From positions 1-30,043 of the IMG/VR virus record IMGVR_UViG_3300038436_000113: a stretch of 30,043 nt of DNA; one strand, given 5' to 3'. Under the pieces are notes generated by a model. That model had not been told where the DNA came from. It did not search any database and saw only the letters and a list, made by a program, of their open reading frames with translations. Within the stretch, counting starts at the first letter, position 1. Each line of letters opens with the position of its first letter. The position numbers and the translations under genes are program-made. Shown here one piece after another: positions 14,816 through 22,487 of this stretch. Origin of the DNA: a virus.

Positions 14816-15169
14816 TCACTGTTCAATTAAAGCCACTTCAACATCCTTCCAAATCCAAATCCCATCAATATCTTGCCGAAACGGTTCCCCTTTGATGGCA
14901 CCGGCATAACAGGTCATCGTGTGGGGAGACCCGGCATCATCGTAAGTCACAGAGAAAAACATATTCACAGGGTCGTAAACTTTATCTAAGATTACCTGCA
15001 GATCATCTTCCCGGATAGCATTGTACTTGCAGTTCAGCTTCCGCTTTTGGGCAACCAGTTCCATAGTCATTTTACCGCTGGTCACCCTGCCGGATTTGGT
15101 CAGGTTATATTTTTCAATCGGCATCTCATGGGGAGTTTTGACCGTCACGCCACCGACGATTAAAGCCAT
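14816..15169 (-). CDS. Small tail protein after the tape measure (DUF6711-like)
   Basis: ATG 15169 overlaps the tape-measure stop (TAATG). The 117-residue product reads MALIVGGVTVKTPHEMPIEK, then NLTKSGRVTSGKMTMELVAQ, a KRKLNCKYNAI segment, DLQVILDKVYDPVNMFFSVT, and MTCYAGAIKGEPF. The order (short beta start, S-G-R-x-x-x-G-K-M, L-x-V-I-L-x-x-V, Y-D-D, C-Y-A-G) fits a small phage tail protein family I associate with DUF6711. It probably sits at the tail tip between the tape measure and the distal tail protein. Location and motif pattern give the call; the family number is not checked. Confidence 0.7.
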   Translation of the reverse strand: MALIVGGVTVKTPHEMPIEKYNLTKSGRVTSGKMTMELVAQKRKLNCKYNAIREDDLQVILDKVYDPVNMFFSVTYDDAGSPHTMTCYAGAIKGEPFRQDIDGIWIWKDVEVALIEQ

Positions 15170-17859
15170 TACGTCATCGCCCCCCGTGCCGCTTCAGAAA
15201 AACGGATACTTTTTAGCCGTCGTTCGAGTTCTTTTAATCCCCGGTCATCCGCAACCAACACTCCGACGTGTAAATGAATATCTCCGTTGCCCCGCTGGGT
15301 AAGTTCATTGAGCTTGCTAAGAGGCAAAACTGCTTCATCTTCACGCTCACCGACGCCGATCACGCTGGGTTTGGTGAATATACCGCCTTCGCCGTACCAG
15401 TTCACAGCAAATTGCGGTATGGGAATGCTTAACCCTTCTGTTATTCTACGAGCTATTGCCGTCACGTTTATGTGTGGCATTGGTATATGCATAGATTTGA
15501 TACCATTTATCAGATTTGAAATAATTTCTTTTCCCCACTGCAGTGCCTTGGGGATTAGATTTGTAAAAATACCTGGTATCTTATCTATTGCTTTCTGTAC
15601 TACACCCGGCAAATAGCTGAAAATTTCTCGACCGAGCCGGGGGATCAGTGTCGCTAAAGAATTGATGATTCTACCCGGTAAACCGGCAAAAAATGCGACA
15701 ACCTGGGGTATAAACTGAGAAACTTTTGGCAAAAGGGATTGTAAAAACGTCCCGAACCGTGGCAAAAGAACTGCTACTGCGGCTATGACCGAAGCCGGAA
15801 GGCCGGCAAATGCAGCTATAATACCAACAACAATTAGACCGGCTATCACTAAGATTTCCCCTTTGTGACCCTCCCACATCTGCTTTATCCAGGATAAGGC
15901 GTTTTGTACCCCTGGAGAAACAAATTCTTTTGCCTGATCGTAATGTGACTTAATGGTATTCCATGTATCTTGAGTAAGTTTACTCAGGTTATCCTTTCCA
16001 GCTTGCCAAGCAGCTACAATCCCTGCTGTTACTGTTTGCCACGATGGAACCCAAGCCGGTAACGGCGCCAAATCCGGAAGTTTGAATTCAGAAGCTTTTT
16101 GTTTTATCCAGTCTATGGCCGTGGATACCCCTTGCCGAGCATTTTCCCAAAGCGGTATGAGGCCCGGCGCCGGCGTCAACACAGGTAAAGGCACCACAGG
16201 CCACGGCTGTAGTAATAATTCTTTAATTCGTTGTAAAACATATTCCCACGCAGGAATGGTTTCAGGCTGCGGAATTAATCTTGGTAAAGCCGTTACTAGA
16301 ATCGGTTGCATTACAGCCTGTCTGATTCGTTCGAGAGCTGTCTCAAAAACTTCCGCTACCGCTCCCGGTGGCGGTGTGATTCCGGGCCATGTAACCGGCG
16401 GTATGGCTGTCGGTATCTCCGGTAATTTGATACCGCCTCCCGCTCCGGGGGGTTCACCGGCATCAGGCGGCGAAAGTATTTTCCCTATACCGCCAAACAT
16501 ATCCCCCAAATCGCTCAGGGCATCGCCGGTATCTTCACTGACTTGATACACTTCATCAAAGGCAGCCAGGAATTTTTTAGTCTCTTTCTTGGCGTCCTTG
16601 GTACCGTCAGCTACTCCGGCTAAGTTTTTTAGATACTCATCATAAACATCAGTAAGTTTGGAAGGATCTGCACCCTTCATTGCTGGAGGGCTATAATCCA
16701 TTCCTGCCAGTGCACGCAACCGGGCTATTACCTGGTCAAGCCAATCTCGAACTGTTTTGCTTGACATAGCCAGAGCAAGCAGGGCAGTAGCAATAATCAT
16801 AACCGCCGCTACAATGGGGTTTTTCGTTAAAACAAAGAATAGCCCTTGAACGGCCAGTTTAAGCAGATTTACTGCTTTTGCGGCAATGGCGGCCAAAGAA
16901 AACCCCCTAAAGAAAACCAGAAGCCTTGGCCCGACAAGCAACAACATTCCTAATCCGTAAAACAATGGACCGACTACAGCAGTAAGCACACCCATCCAAA
17001 CCACCGCTGACTGCATCCCTGGAGGAAGCCTAAGAAACATCTCAGCCAACCTGCCCAAGGCAAGGTTAATCTTTTTTGACATCTCAAGAAGACTTTTCCC
17101 CGCCTCAACCTGTGCTTCAGCAAGTTTAGCTTCCCTTGCTCTTGCGACATTCGCCGGACTGTCAATCGTTCTGGCCAAATCACCATGCGCCTTACGAGTG
17201 TTTTCCATGATAATTCCGTATCTGGCCATTATTTTTTGGGTTTCTGATAGCTGGCTACCGACACTAGCAATCCCATGGGCATAAGCATAATTGTTAACAT
17301 TGGCTTCCAATAAATTAACGCCGAAAACTTCTATTGCTTCTGTTTCTCCGCGTAAGCCACTTCTTAGCTTCTCAAAAACTTGTTCTCGTGTCAGATGTAG
17401 AGCAGCACCGTACAGGGATTCCAGATCATAGCCAAGCATTGTCAATGCCCTGGCCATGTCATAAGCCGATTTTTCACCAAATCCCATATTCATGATGAAG
17501 GAATTGAACAAACCAAGATTTGATCGCATTTCATATCTATTTTGCTTTAAGGCATTGCTAAGCTCATCACTCCATCGTCTGGCAGCATCCGCCATATTAC
17601 CCATCGAAATTTCAAATAGATTTTCGCTTTCGACTGCATCCGATGCCATCTTCAGCATGTTGCGTCCAACCAGAGCCAGAGGCACAGTCAAAAAAAGCGA
17701 AAGATTCTGCCCGGCTTTTTTTAGTCCCTCACCTATGCTGGAGAGATTCTTCTTAACATTTTTTGCAAATACCTCAGAATCTCTTTCAGCTTTACGCAGG
17801 CCCTGCTGGTATTCTTTCGGATCGAGCCCCAGCACAACAAAAAGTTCGCCGACTTTCAT
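15169..17859 (-). CDS. Tail tape measure protein
   Basis: This 896-residue protein sets tail length and is threaded inside the tube. The N-terminus MKVGELFVVLGLDPKEYQQG and the helical NLFEISMGNMADAARRW region are typical of TP901-1-type tape measures. Amphipathic helices with KAHGDLARTIDSPANVARAR follow, then apolar segments at about 285-380 (VVWMGVLTAVVGPLFYGLGM, AAVMIIATALLALAM) and again at 675-710. Residues 480-600 are a Pro/Trp-rich stretch with loose pseudo-repeats of 45-50 residues. At roughly 1.5 A per residue it would give a tail near 130 nm. The C-terminus (IPHINVTAI, GEGGIFTKPSVIGVGEREDE) is the conserved tape-measure end. The upstream gap holds an opposed plus-strand gene. Confidence 0.95.
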   Translation of the reverse strand: MKVGELFVVLGLDPKEYQQGLRKAERDSEVFAKNVKKNLSSIGEGLKKAGQNLSLFLTVPLALVGRNMLKMASDAVESENLFEISMGNMADAARRWSDELSNALKQNRYEMRSNLGLFNSFIMNMGFGEKSAYDMARALTMLGYDLESLYGAALHLTREQVFEKLRSGLRGETEAIEVFGVNLLEANVNNYAYAHGIASVGSQLSETQKIMARYGIIMENTRKAHGDLARTIDSPANVARAREAKLAEAQVEAGKSLLEMSKKINLALGRLAEMFLRLPPGMQSAVVWMGVLTAVVGPLFYGLGMLLLVGPRLLVFFRGFSLAAIAAKAVNLLKLAVQGLFFVLTKNPIVAAVMIIATALLALAMSSKTVRDWLDQVIARLRALAGMDYSPPAMKGADPSKLTDVYDEYLKNLAGVADGTKDAKKETKKFLAAFDEVYQVSEDTGDALSDLGDMFGGIGKILSPPDAGEPPGAGGGIKLPEIPTAIPPVTWPGITPPPGAVAEVFETALERIRQAVMQPILVTALPRLIPQPETIPAWEYVLQRIKELLLQPWPVVPLPVLTPAPGLIPLWENARQGVSTAIDWIKQKASEFKLPDLAPLPAWVPSWQTVTAGIVAAWQAGKDNLSKLTQDTWNTIKSHYDQAKEFVSPGVQNALSWIKQMWEGHKGEILVIAGLIVVGIIAAFAGLPASVIAAVAVLLPRFGTFLQSLLPKVSQFIPQVVAFFAGLPGRIINSLATLIPRLGREIFSYLPGVVQKAIDKIPGIFTNLIPKALQWGKEIISNLINGIKSMHIPMPHINVTAIARRITEGLSIPIPQFAVNWYGEGGIFTKPSVIGVGEREDEAVLPLSKLNELTQRGNGDIHLHVGVLVADDRGLKELERRLKSIRFSEAARGAMT

Positions 17860-17892
17860 AGTTTTTTACCCCGCTTAAGTTTCTCAAATCAA

Positions 17893-17921
17893 GTGACGAA
17901 TTAGATAAATAATGGTATCAT
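17893..17921 (+). promoter_or_regulatory. Candidate promoter for the plus-strand membrane gene
   Basis: The candidate -35 is GTGACG (17893-17898, four of six matches to TTGACA). A 17-base spacer leads to the -10 TATCAT at 17916-17921 (five of six), with the extended TG motif at 17913-17914. Transcription would begin near 17928, directly at the AGGGGTGA ribosome site. It is the only plausible promoter in the 80-base gap before the gene. Confidence 0.45.
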
Positions 17922-17939
17922 CTTGACAGGGGTGATGAA

Positions 17940-18557
17940 GTGAATCACAGAGCAGATGGTTATACCTGTCCTGCCTGCAAAGCTACCAACTCACCGTCAG
18001 CCAAGCATTGTATAGAATGCGGACATTGGTTGCTTGATACAATTCATGAAGCGAAACCTATAATGTGGAAAAACCAAATAAGAAAATCAAAAAAATCAAT
18101 CTTTAAGCGTTGGTGGTTTTGGCTTATAGCCGCATTTATTGTTTTTGTTATCATACCAGGTCTGGCAAATAACCAATCTTCCGTGCCAACATCGTCATTG
18201 GATGAAATCATGGCTTCAGCCGTTGAAATTCCTTATGATGATTTGGCTCGCAACGCAAAACAACTTATCGGACATGAGGTACATTATGTTGGTACCGTAA
18301 TTCAGGTTATTGAATCGCCACCAGTGCTCCGGATAAATATTGCAAAATTAAAACCTGGTGAGTTTATTTCCGCCAATGAGATTATTTATATTACACGAAA
18401 AGATAACGCCGGCCGTGTATTAGAAAATGATACTGTAGAAATATGGGGCACTGTAAAAGGACTCAAGACCTATACGCCTTGGACTGGTGCGCCCATAACT
18501 ATACCTGAAGTCACAAGTCATTATCTCGTGGTAATAAAAAAAGCTGGAGAAAAATAA
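17940..18557 (+). CDS. Zinc-ribbon membrane protein, plus-strand moron
   Basis: This 205-residue gene opposes all its neighbours. The start is GTG 17940, after AGGGGTGA. The N-terminal zinc ribbon has CPAC and CIEC (C10, C13, C24, C27). Basic residues (RKSKKSIFKR) precede one membrane helix at 58-75 (WWFWLIAAFIVFVIIPG), so the C-terminal 125 residues should lie outside the membrane. That part looks like an OB-type barrel: HEVHYVGTVIQVIE, VLRINIA, DTVEIWGTVKG, and TPWTGAPITIPEV. It ends seven bases before the converging chaperone gene. Independently promoted genes between structural genes are usually morons expressed in the lysogen. Superinfection exclusion is a reasonable guess, not shown. 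No exact family was recognised. Confidence 0.8.
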   Translation: MNHRADGYTCPACKATNSPSAKHCIECGHWLLDTIHEAKPIMWKNQIRKSKKSIFKRWWFWLIAAFIVFVIIPGLANNQSSVPTSSLDEIMASAVEIPYDDLARNAKQLIGHEVHYVGTVIQVIESPPVLRINIAKLKPGEFISANEIIYITRKDNAGRVLENDTVEIWGTVKGLKTYTPWTGAPITIPEVTSHYLVVIKKAGEK

Positions 18558-18564
18558 CTTCTGT

Positions 18565-19208
18565 CTAAATCTCTCCCAACATCCGTTTCAGTTCATCCAA
18601 TTCCCGGCGCCGCTCTTCGGCACTCAGAGCAGGCCGCTTCTTCTTTTGTTTCTCCCACGGCGGCTTGCCGATAAAATCCTCCGGCTTAAACCGCTTGCCT
18701 TTTTTGCCCCGGTTCACATTCACAACCACCGAGGCAAGAAAAGCAAAACGGTGCCACTCCTGGTATTCCTCAGCTTCCCGGATTTCAGTTAAATGCTTCA
18801 GAATATCCTCAAGCTCACTTACTGTCATTTCCAGCCAATCAGCCGGCTTCCAGCCGAACTCCCGGCCCAGCAGAATAGTTATTTGGCTATACCCATCTGC
18901 GCTAAAGACAGCAGCGGCTTGTATATTTTCTTTAGTCCAGTAAAATTTACTTCCACCCAGGCTTCGATTAAAGCCTCGACCTCAGAGGGATAACTTTCGT
19001 CAACGTCAGCTTCAGTTACTTCCGGGAAGAGTTCAGCTATCTTAGCTTCAAATACCGGCACCATATCTTTTATCCCCTTGCCGGCTAATTCCTGGGCGTC
19101 CATAACAATAGAGAGCTTCGGAATTACTTCCTCCCGAAGCTCCTTAATCTTGTGTTCTTTGACAGTGATTTGCTTGCCGTTTATCGTTACCACTTTACTT
19201 CTCGGCAT
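18565..19208 (-). CDS. Tail assembly chaperone GT, made by -1 frameshift
   Basis: This is the long chaperone form. Translation of G proceeds for 89 codons to the slippery heptamer A AAT TTT at 18942-18948, shifts back one base, and continues as YWTKENIQAAAVFSADGYSQ, then ITILLGREFGWKPADWLEM and a charged helical end (EERRRELDELKRMLGEI). The total is 214 residues. The -1 frame has no stop between the heptamer and the ATG at 18828, where a shorter frame begins. This reading explains otherwise unclaimed coding-quality sequence such as GREFGWKPADWLE. In siphoviruses G and GT coat the tape measure and recruit tube subunits; the tape measure gene follows here, separated by the moron. Confidence 0.85.
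18879..19208 (-). CDS. Tail assembly chaperone G
   Basis: The short, unshifted chaperone is 109 residues. ATG 19208 is preferred (GGGGG at a six-base distance); the ATG directly before it at 19211 is possible. The sequence is acidic and helical, KVVTINGKQITVKEHKIKEL, then DMVPVFEAKIAELFPEVTEA and EVEALIEAWVEVNF, and normally ends TGLKKIYKPLLSLAQMGIAK. Size and position between tube and tape measure are standard for siphovirus gpG. Most ribosomes should make this form, with a minority shifting to GT. Confidence 0.85.
   Translation of the reverse strand: MPRSKVVTINGKQITVKEHKIKELREEVIPKLSIVMDAQELAGKGIKDMVPVFEAKIAELFPEVTEADVDESYPSEVEALIEAWVEVNFTGLKKIYKPLLSLAQMGIAK
18942..18948 (-). promoter_or_regulatory. 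Programmed -1 ribosomal frameshift site (A AAT TTT)
   Basis: In the zero frame the codons are GTA AAT TTT ACT, so the heptamer A AAT TTT fits the X XXY YYZ rule exactly. Slippage pairs AAA TTT and then reads TAC TGG ACT. The G stop lies 61 bases downstream of the heptamer. I did not identify a clear stem-loop or pseudoknot just after the heptamer. Confidence 0.85.
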
Positions 19209-19219
19209 CATTATCCCCC

Positions 19220-19549
19220 TTACGGTAATTCAACAACAGCTACCGTTACTGATGTTACGCCAGAATACGTTACATTTACTTTGCCATTCTCATCATTAAA
19301 CCTGGCCTTCGGGAAAGGCCCAATCCATTCTTCCCCACTGGCTGCTACTGCAACTGTTAAATTGTGATCAAAACCATAGCTGCACAGCGCAACTGAATCT
19401 ATCGTCACGTTTATATTCCCGGCGCCGCCGTTTTTAACCACCAGGAAATCCTTGCCTGAATTAATGAAGTCATCCCCACCAGCCGTAGCAGCAACAAAGG
19501 TAGGTTTGCCGCCATCCAGATCAACTACATATTTACTTAACGTCGCCAT
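19220..19549 (-). CDS. Small beta-sandwich tail-associated protein, 109 residues
   Basis: ATG 19549 has AGGAGG ten bases upstream. The whole chain is beta-rich: LSKYVVDLDGGKPTFVAATA, DFLVVKNGGAGNINVTIDSV, then NLTVAVAASGEEWIGPFPKA and KVNVTYSGVTSVTVAVVELP. It resembles small virion proteins that decorate the tail tube or sit beside the capsid, with a GNINVTIDS-type strand pair. It lies between the tube gene and the chaperones, so it may be a second tube-surface or Ig-like protein. Function is inferred from place only. Confidence 0.75.
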   Translation of the reverse strand: MATLSKYVVDLDGGKPTFVAATAGGDDFINSGKDFLVVKNGGAGNINVTIDSVALCSYGFDHNLTVAVAASGEEWIGPFPKARFNDENGKVNVTYSGVTSVTVAVVELP

Positions 19550-19564
19550 TTTTCATATTCCTCC

Positions 19565-19969
19565 TTACGCTTTCACCAGAGCGCCGGCGCCTGTTAGAGT
19601 ACCGGACAGTGTCAGCATATCATCATGCGGCCCGCTTATTTCTAAAGTTACACGTGCCTTGCCGGTGTAGGTTTTCCCCGCCGGCGTGCTGAACCTGACT
19701 TGCACCAGCGACCGGCTCATGTAGGCATCTTCAAGCTCTAAAAACGCTGCATCGTCCTCAAGTAGCAGTGATTCGAAGTCCATGCTCCAGGAGTTATTCC
19801 CCACAATCTCATCCGCCCAGCCCATGTTGTCTTTGCTGGTTACGTCGATACCGTCGCTGTCCAGGCTTAAGGTGCCGTCACGCTGGCCGCCGACAGTTGT
19901 CCAGACCGGCGCCCCCTCAGTACCGGTATTGACTTTCAGCAAAAAGTTGATTCCAGTTACCGCAGGCAT
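19565..19969 (-). CDS. Major tail tube protein
   Basis: This 134-residue protein forms the tail tube. ATG 19969 has AAGGAG nine bases upstream. It reads GINFLLKVNTGTEGAPVWTT, VGGQRDGTLSLDSDGIDVTS, then KDNMGWADEIVGNNSWSMDF and YTGKARVTLEISGPHDDML. This matches the TP901-1-type major tail protein pattern (GQRDxTLxxxxDxIDVTSK, W-S-hydrophobic, T-L-S-G-T-L). It has no C-terminal Ig extension, although the next gene encodes a beta domain that may serve that purpose. The tube fold, the neighbouring tail terminator and the chaperones agree. Confidence 0.93.
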   Translation of the reverse strand: MPAVTGINFLLKVNTGTEGAPVWTTVGGQRDGTLSLDSDGIDVTSKDNMGWADEIVGNNSWSMDFESLLLEDDAAFLELEDAYMSRSLVQVRFSTPAGKTYTGKARVTLEISGPHDDMLTLSGTLTGAGALVKA

Positions 19970-19992
19970 TCAAATCAGCTCCTTTTATGGTT

Positions 19993-20421
19993 TTAATCCA
20001 GAACATAATTAACGTGTAAATTTATTTCAGCAGCATGTAAAAGCGAAGTAGAACTGGCATCTATTGTCATATATCTGATGCTGTAAATATGACCGCCCAA
20101 AACATTATTAACTTTGACCAATTTATCCACCGGTAGCGCAAGCCTGACATTATGTGCCAGCTCTCTTATTTGCTGCTCCCCGGTCTCCGAGTTGGCGTGC
20201 TGCAGATAAACGTAAATAACAAACCTGGTAGTCGTTTTGTAGTTGTTTCCGCCAGATTTAGCGATTAACTCAAAATCTTCTTGCACCGGGCTAACACTAC
20301 CACAGGGATGAACCGCCGGGATCATGCCGTCCACCTTATGCCATTTTTTCACTGAGCTAAGGCTGGGAGAAGCCTCAAGCAATTCAACAATCCTGTCCAA
20401 AATCTCATCTATCTGCGTCAT
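19993..20421 (-). CDS. Tail terminator protein
   Basis: ATG 20421 overlaps the previous stop (ATGA) and has GGAGG ten bases upstream, giving 142 residues. The TTG at 20445 is a less likely start. The pattern MTQIDEILDRIVELLEASPS, FELIAKSGGNNYKTTTRFVI, YVYLQHANSETGEQQIREL and a final AAEINLHVNYVLD is an alpha-beta fold with a long N-terminal helix, as in tail terminators that cap the tube and meet the head. It lies exactly between the gpG-like protein and the tube gene, the usual place. The sequence is too diverged to name a family. Confidence 0.8.
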   Translation of the reverse strand: MTQIDEILDRIVELLEASPSLSSVKKWHKVDGMIPAVHPCGSVSPVQEDFELIAKSGGNNYKTTTRFVIYVYLQHANSETGEQQIRELAHNVRLALPVDKLVKVNNVLGGHIYSIRYMTIDASSTSLLHAAEINLHVNYVLD

Positions 20422-20993
20422 CTTCTGACTTCCTCCATTATCCAATCACGAAACACCCGGATAATCGGTTCCTCATCCTCTTTCTGAATCATCAAAAACG
20501 GTCTGGCCGGTATCTTCGCCTGACGAATTGGGATCCACCTGCCGAAACGTACCGGTATCCATAAGAACCGGCCCCGCTTCGGCTTAATTATCCCGCCGAA
20601 TTGATGGATACGAGCATAGATTTCCGAGGTACCGATTCGCACTTCATTTTTTCCCACATCAATCATAATAGACTTTCTCAAGTCACCCGACACCTGGAGA
20701 ATTTTATGCCCCCTGGCCACCTCTTTTGTTTTCCATCTTTTTGCTTTCTGATACCGCTTCGCACCGGCAGCCTTCTCCATGAAGCTGTAATCCATAACCC
20801 GGCGAGTTAGCGAGCTATGTGGCGCCCATTTCGGTCTGCCTTCTTCTTCAAAATTACGGATTACCGAACCGTAGATAATTTCCCCGGCCCGGCCCAACGG
20901 CGCCGATAAATCACGCCCGCGCCGGGCCATGTCCGTAAGCTTCTTTCGGACTTCGTCCAGGCCCTCGAACTCGACATCTATTCTGGTCACCAT
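20418..20993 (-). CDS. Mu gpG-like virion morphogenesis (tail completion) protein
   Basis: This 191-residue protein has its ATG at 20993 overlapping the previous stop (ATGGTGA), so translation is coupled. The start VTRIDVEFEGLDEVRKKLTD, the segments LGRAGEIIYGSVIRNFEEEG and WAPHSSLTRR, SGDLRKSIMIDVGKNEVRIG and YARIHQFGGIIKPKRGRFLW match the Phage_tail_S / Mu gpG morphogenesis family (HQFGG and the R-P-F-L end, IPARPFLMI). In Mu this protein completes the head-tail joint. The 191-residue length is slightly above usual, with a basic insertion near residues 70-95. Confidence 0.92.
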   Translation of the reverse strand: MVTRIDVEFEGLDEVRKKLTDMARRGRDLSAPLGRAGEIIYGSVIRNFEEEGRPKWAPHSSLTRRVMDYSFMEKAAGAKRYQKAKRWKTKEVARGHKILQVSGDLRKSIMIDVGKNEVRIGTSEIYARIHQFGGIIKPKRGRFLWIPVRFGRWIPIRQAKIPARPFLMIQKEDEEPIIRVFRDWIMEEVRR

Positions 20994-21442
20994 TTGGCAA
21001 GCACATCCTCAATCGGGCTTGTCGTCGGGGCGCCGGTTGCATCTGCTTTTAACGCTTCCGTCGTGCTTCTAAGCGCCGGCCTGGTTGTTGCCGCCGGCGG
21101 GGTAACCAGCACAACTCCGGCAACCCCGGCAAGCAGATTATCTTCAATCACCGCTTCTAAGTCCCTCATTGCACGGCGGTAATACACTTCCGACAGCGTC
21201 GTCTGGTCTTTCATCCGCTCAGAGTAATGCTTATCGAGCACAAAAGATGCAGACATATCAGCCGCTATGCTCTGTATTATATCCGGTACCGGGTCGGCCA
21301 AAGGAACCTGGTACAGCACCCTCAGCCGCCCATCAATCCGCTGCTGCGCTTTGGTGATGAACTCAGTTACTTCGGAATTGTCGATTTCAGTCCAGTCAAT
21401 CAACTTACAAAGCGCCCGGACAGAATCAATCGTAGTGTACAT
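20987..21442 (-). CDS. Mu gp36-like head completion protein (DUF1320)
   Basis: ATG 21442 has AGGTGAT upstream. The first 110 residues (MYTTIDSVRALCKLIDWTEI, EVTEFITKAQQRIDGRLRVL, YQVPL, SIAADMSASFVLDKHYSERM) match the DUF1320/gp36 helical bundle that closes the portal after packaging. The last 40 residues are low-complexity, Ala/Thr/Pro-rich, and probably disordered. Position after the capsid gene and before the gpG-like gene is the standard Mu-type order. Confidence is high for role, less for exact family. Confidence 0.87.
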   Translation of the reverse strand: MYTTIDSVRALCKLIDWTEIDNSEVTEFITKAQQRIDGRLRVLYQVPLADPVPDIIQSIAADMSASFVLDKHYSERMKDQTTLSEVYYRRAMRDLEAVIEDNLLAGVAGVVLVTPPAATTRPALRSTTEALKADATGAPTTSPIEDVLAKW

Positions 21443-21456
21443 ACCATCACCTGCTT

Positions 21457-22467
21457 TTAAGCAACATCAGCGATTATAATCCAGTTCGGATGAAACACCC
21501 TGGGTATGCCATAGATGCCCACGGTCAAGTCAAGGTATGGGTTCTTGGTATTGGCTGTTTTATCTTCCACAACAGCGAACTTGCCTGGCTGCGGGTTTTC
21601 CAGTGTACCGTTATGTAAGCTGATCGTGCTGGCGAAGTCCATCAGCTTTTCACCGACCATGCCCTCGCCCCGGATGATGAACTTGTCGTCCGGAATGAAC
21701 GGGTAAAAAGTGCCCGCGTCATCCGCATAGCCCTCATCGTAAACTACGAACTCAAGCTCCGGGAATAGAAGTTTTAAAGCTCCCGCCACATTACTTGCGC
21801 TCATAAACTGAGCATACTGGGTATTTTTCAGCAGGTCACGTATTTTAGCGTTCTGCGCCAGGTAGCCGGCCACCTTCATGTTGAAGTAAGCAGTCACGCC
21901 ACGAGCGCCGGTACCACGATAGAGTAATAGCCAATCCGTGATATTTGCCACCGGATCGGCATTAGTAGTATTCGACCACAAAGTAGCAGGCGTAGGCTTG
22001 TTCCCCGCAGGAATACTATAATCAACCGTGTACTTAACGCCGTTTTCATCAACCGCAAGCTGGCCGGCGGTAATCGGCTGCCAGGCCAGCCATTCGATAC
22101 GGCTTTCCAGTCTATCGTCCTGCTGCTTCGACCTCAGCACAACCAGGTCACGCCCGGCCCGCTGGTTATATGTGCCCTCTCTGCGGGCATAGAGCAATTC
22201 AGCTTCGTTGATGCGGTAGGTCTCTTTCCAATACCCGGTACCCATGCGTTTACGGTCCAGTCCGGGCAGTTCCACCAGTTTAGGATCAGCGCCCACGTTA
22301 TGCGCCCTGGTCATGCCCAGGCTGGCACCAATTACGTCATATTCTATAGCCTCAGCGTAAACAGGCACAACCGGGCAGAAGCTCCGGGCAATAAACTTCG
22401 CCGGGTCTACCACCCGGTTTCTGACGATATGAGTAACTTCCTGTGTCGTTGGGAAAGTCAGGTTCAC
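21457..22467 (-). CDS. Major capsid protein (phage E-type)
   Basis: This 336-residue capsid protein starts at GTG 22467, behind AAAGGAG at a ten-base distance. The sequence has FPTTQEVTHIVRNRVVDPAK, GADPKLVELPGLDRKRMGTG, YWKETYRINEAELLYAR, then AYFNMKVAGYLAQNAKIRDL, ELEFVVYDEGYADDAGTF, and a C-terminus LDLTVGIYGIPRVFHPNWII. This is the Phage_cap_E (lambda gpE-type) pattern of the HK97 fold, including the IYGIPRV-x-HPNWI end. It follows the decoration gene by 20 bases. It has no N-terminal delta domain, which agrees with a separate scaffold made from the protease gene. Confidence 0.93.
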   Translation of the reverse strand: MNLTFPTTQEVTHIVRNRVVDPAKFIARSFCPVVPVYAEAIEYDVIGASLGMTRAHNVGADPKLVELPGLDRKRMGTGYWKETYRINEAELLYARREGTYNQRAGRDLVVLRSKQQDDRLESRIEWLAWQPITAGQLAVDENGVKYTVDYSIPAGNKPTPATLWSNTTNADPVANITDWLLLYRGTGARGVTAYFNMKVAGYLAQNAKIRDLLKNTQYAQFMSASNVAGALKLLFPELEFVVYDEGYADDAGTFYPFIPDDKFIIRGEGMVGEKLMDFASTISLHNGTLENPQPGKFAVVEDKTANTKNPYLDLTVGIYGIPRVFHPNWIIIADVA

Positions 22468-22487
22468 TTATCTCACACTCCTTTCAG

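Noticed and set aside
16082-16546. 154-codon plus-strand frame over the tape measure
   Set aside because: It is antisense to the Pro-rich part of the tape measure, with Cys/Gly-rich shadow composition and no ribosome site.
18565-18828. 87-residue frame as an independent gene
   Set aside because: Open sequence extends 38 codons upstream to a canonical slippery site in the chaperone gene, so it is the T part of GT.
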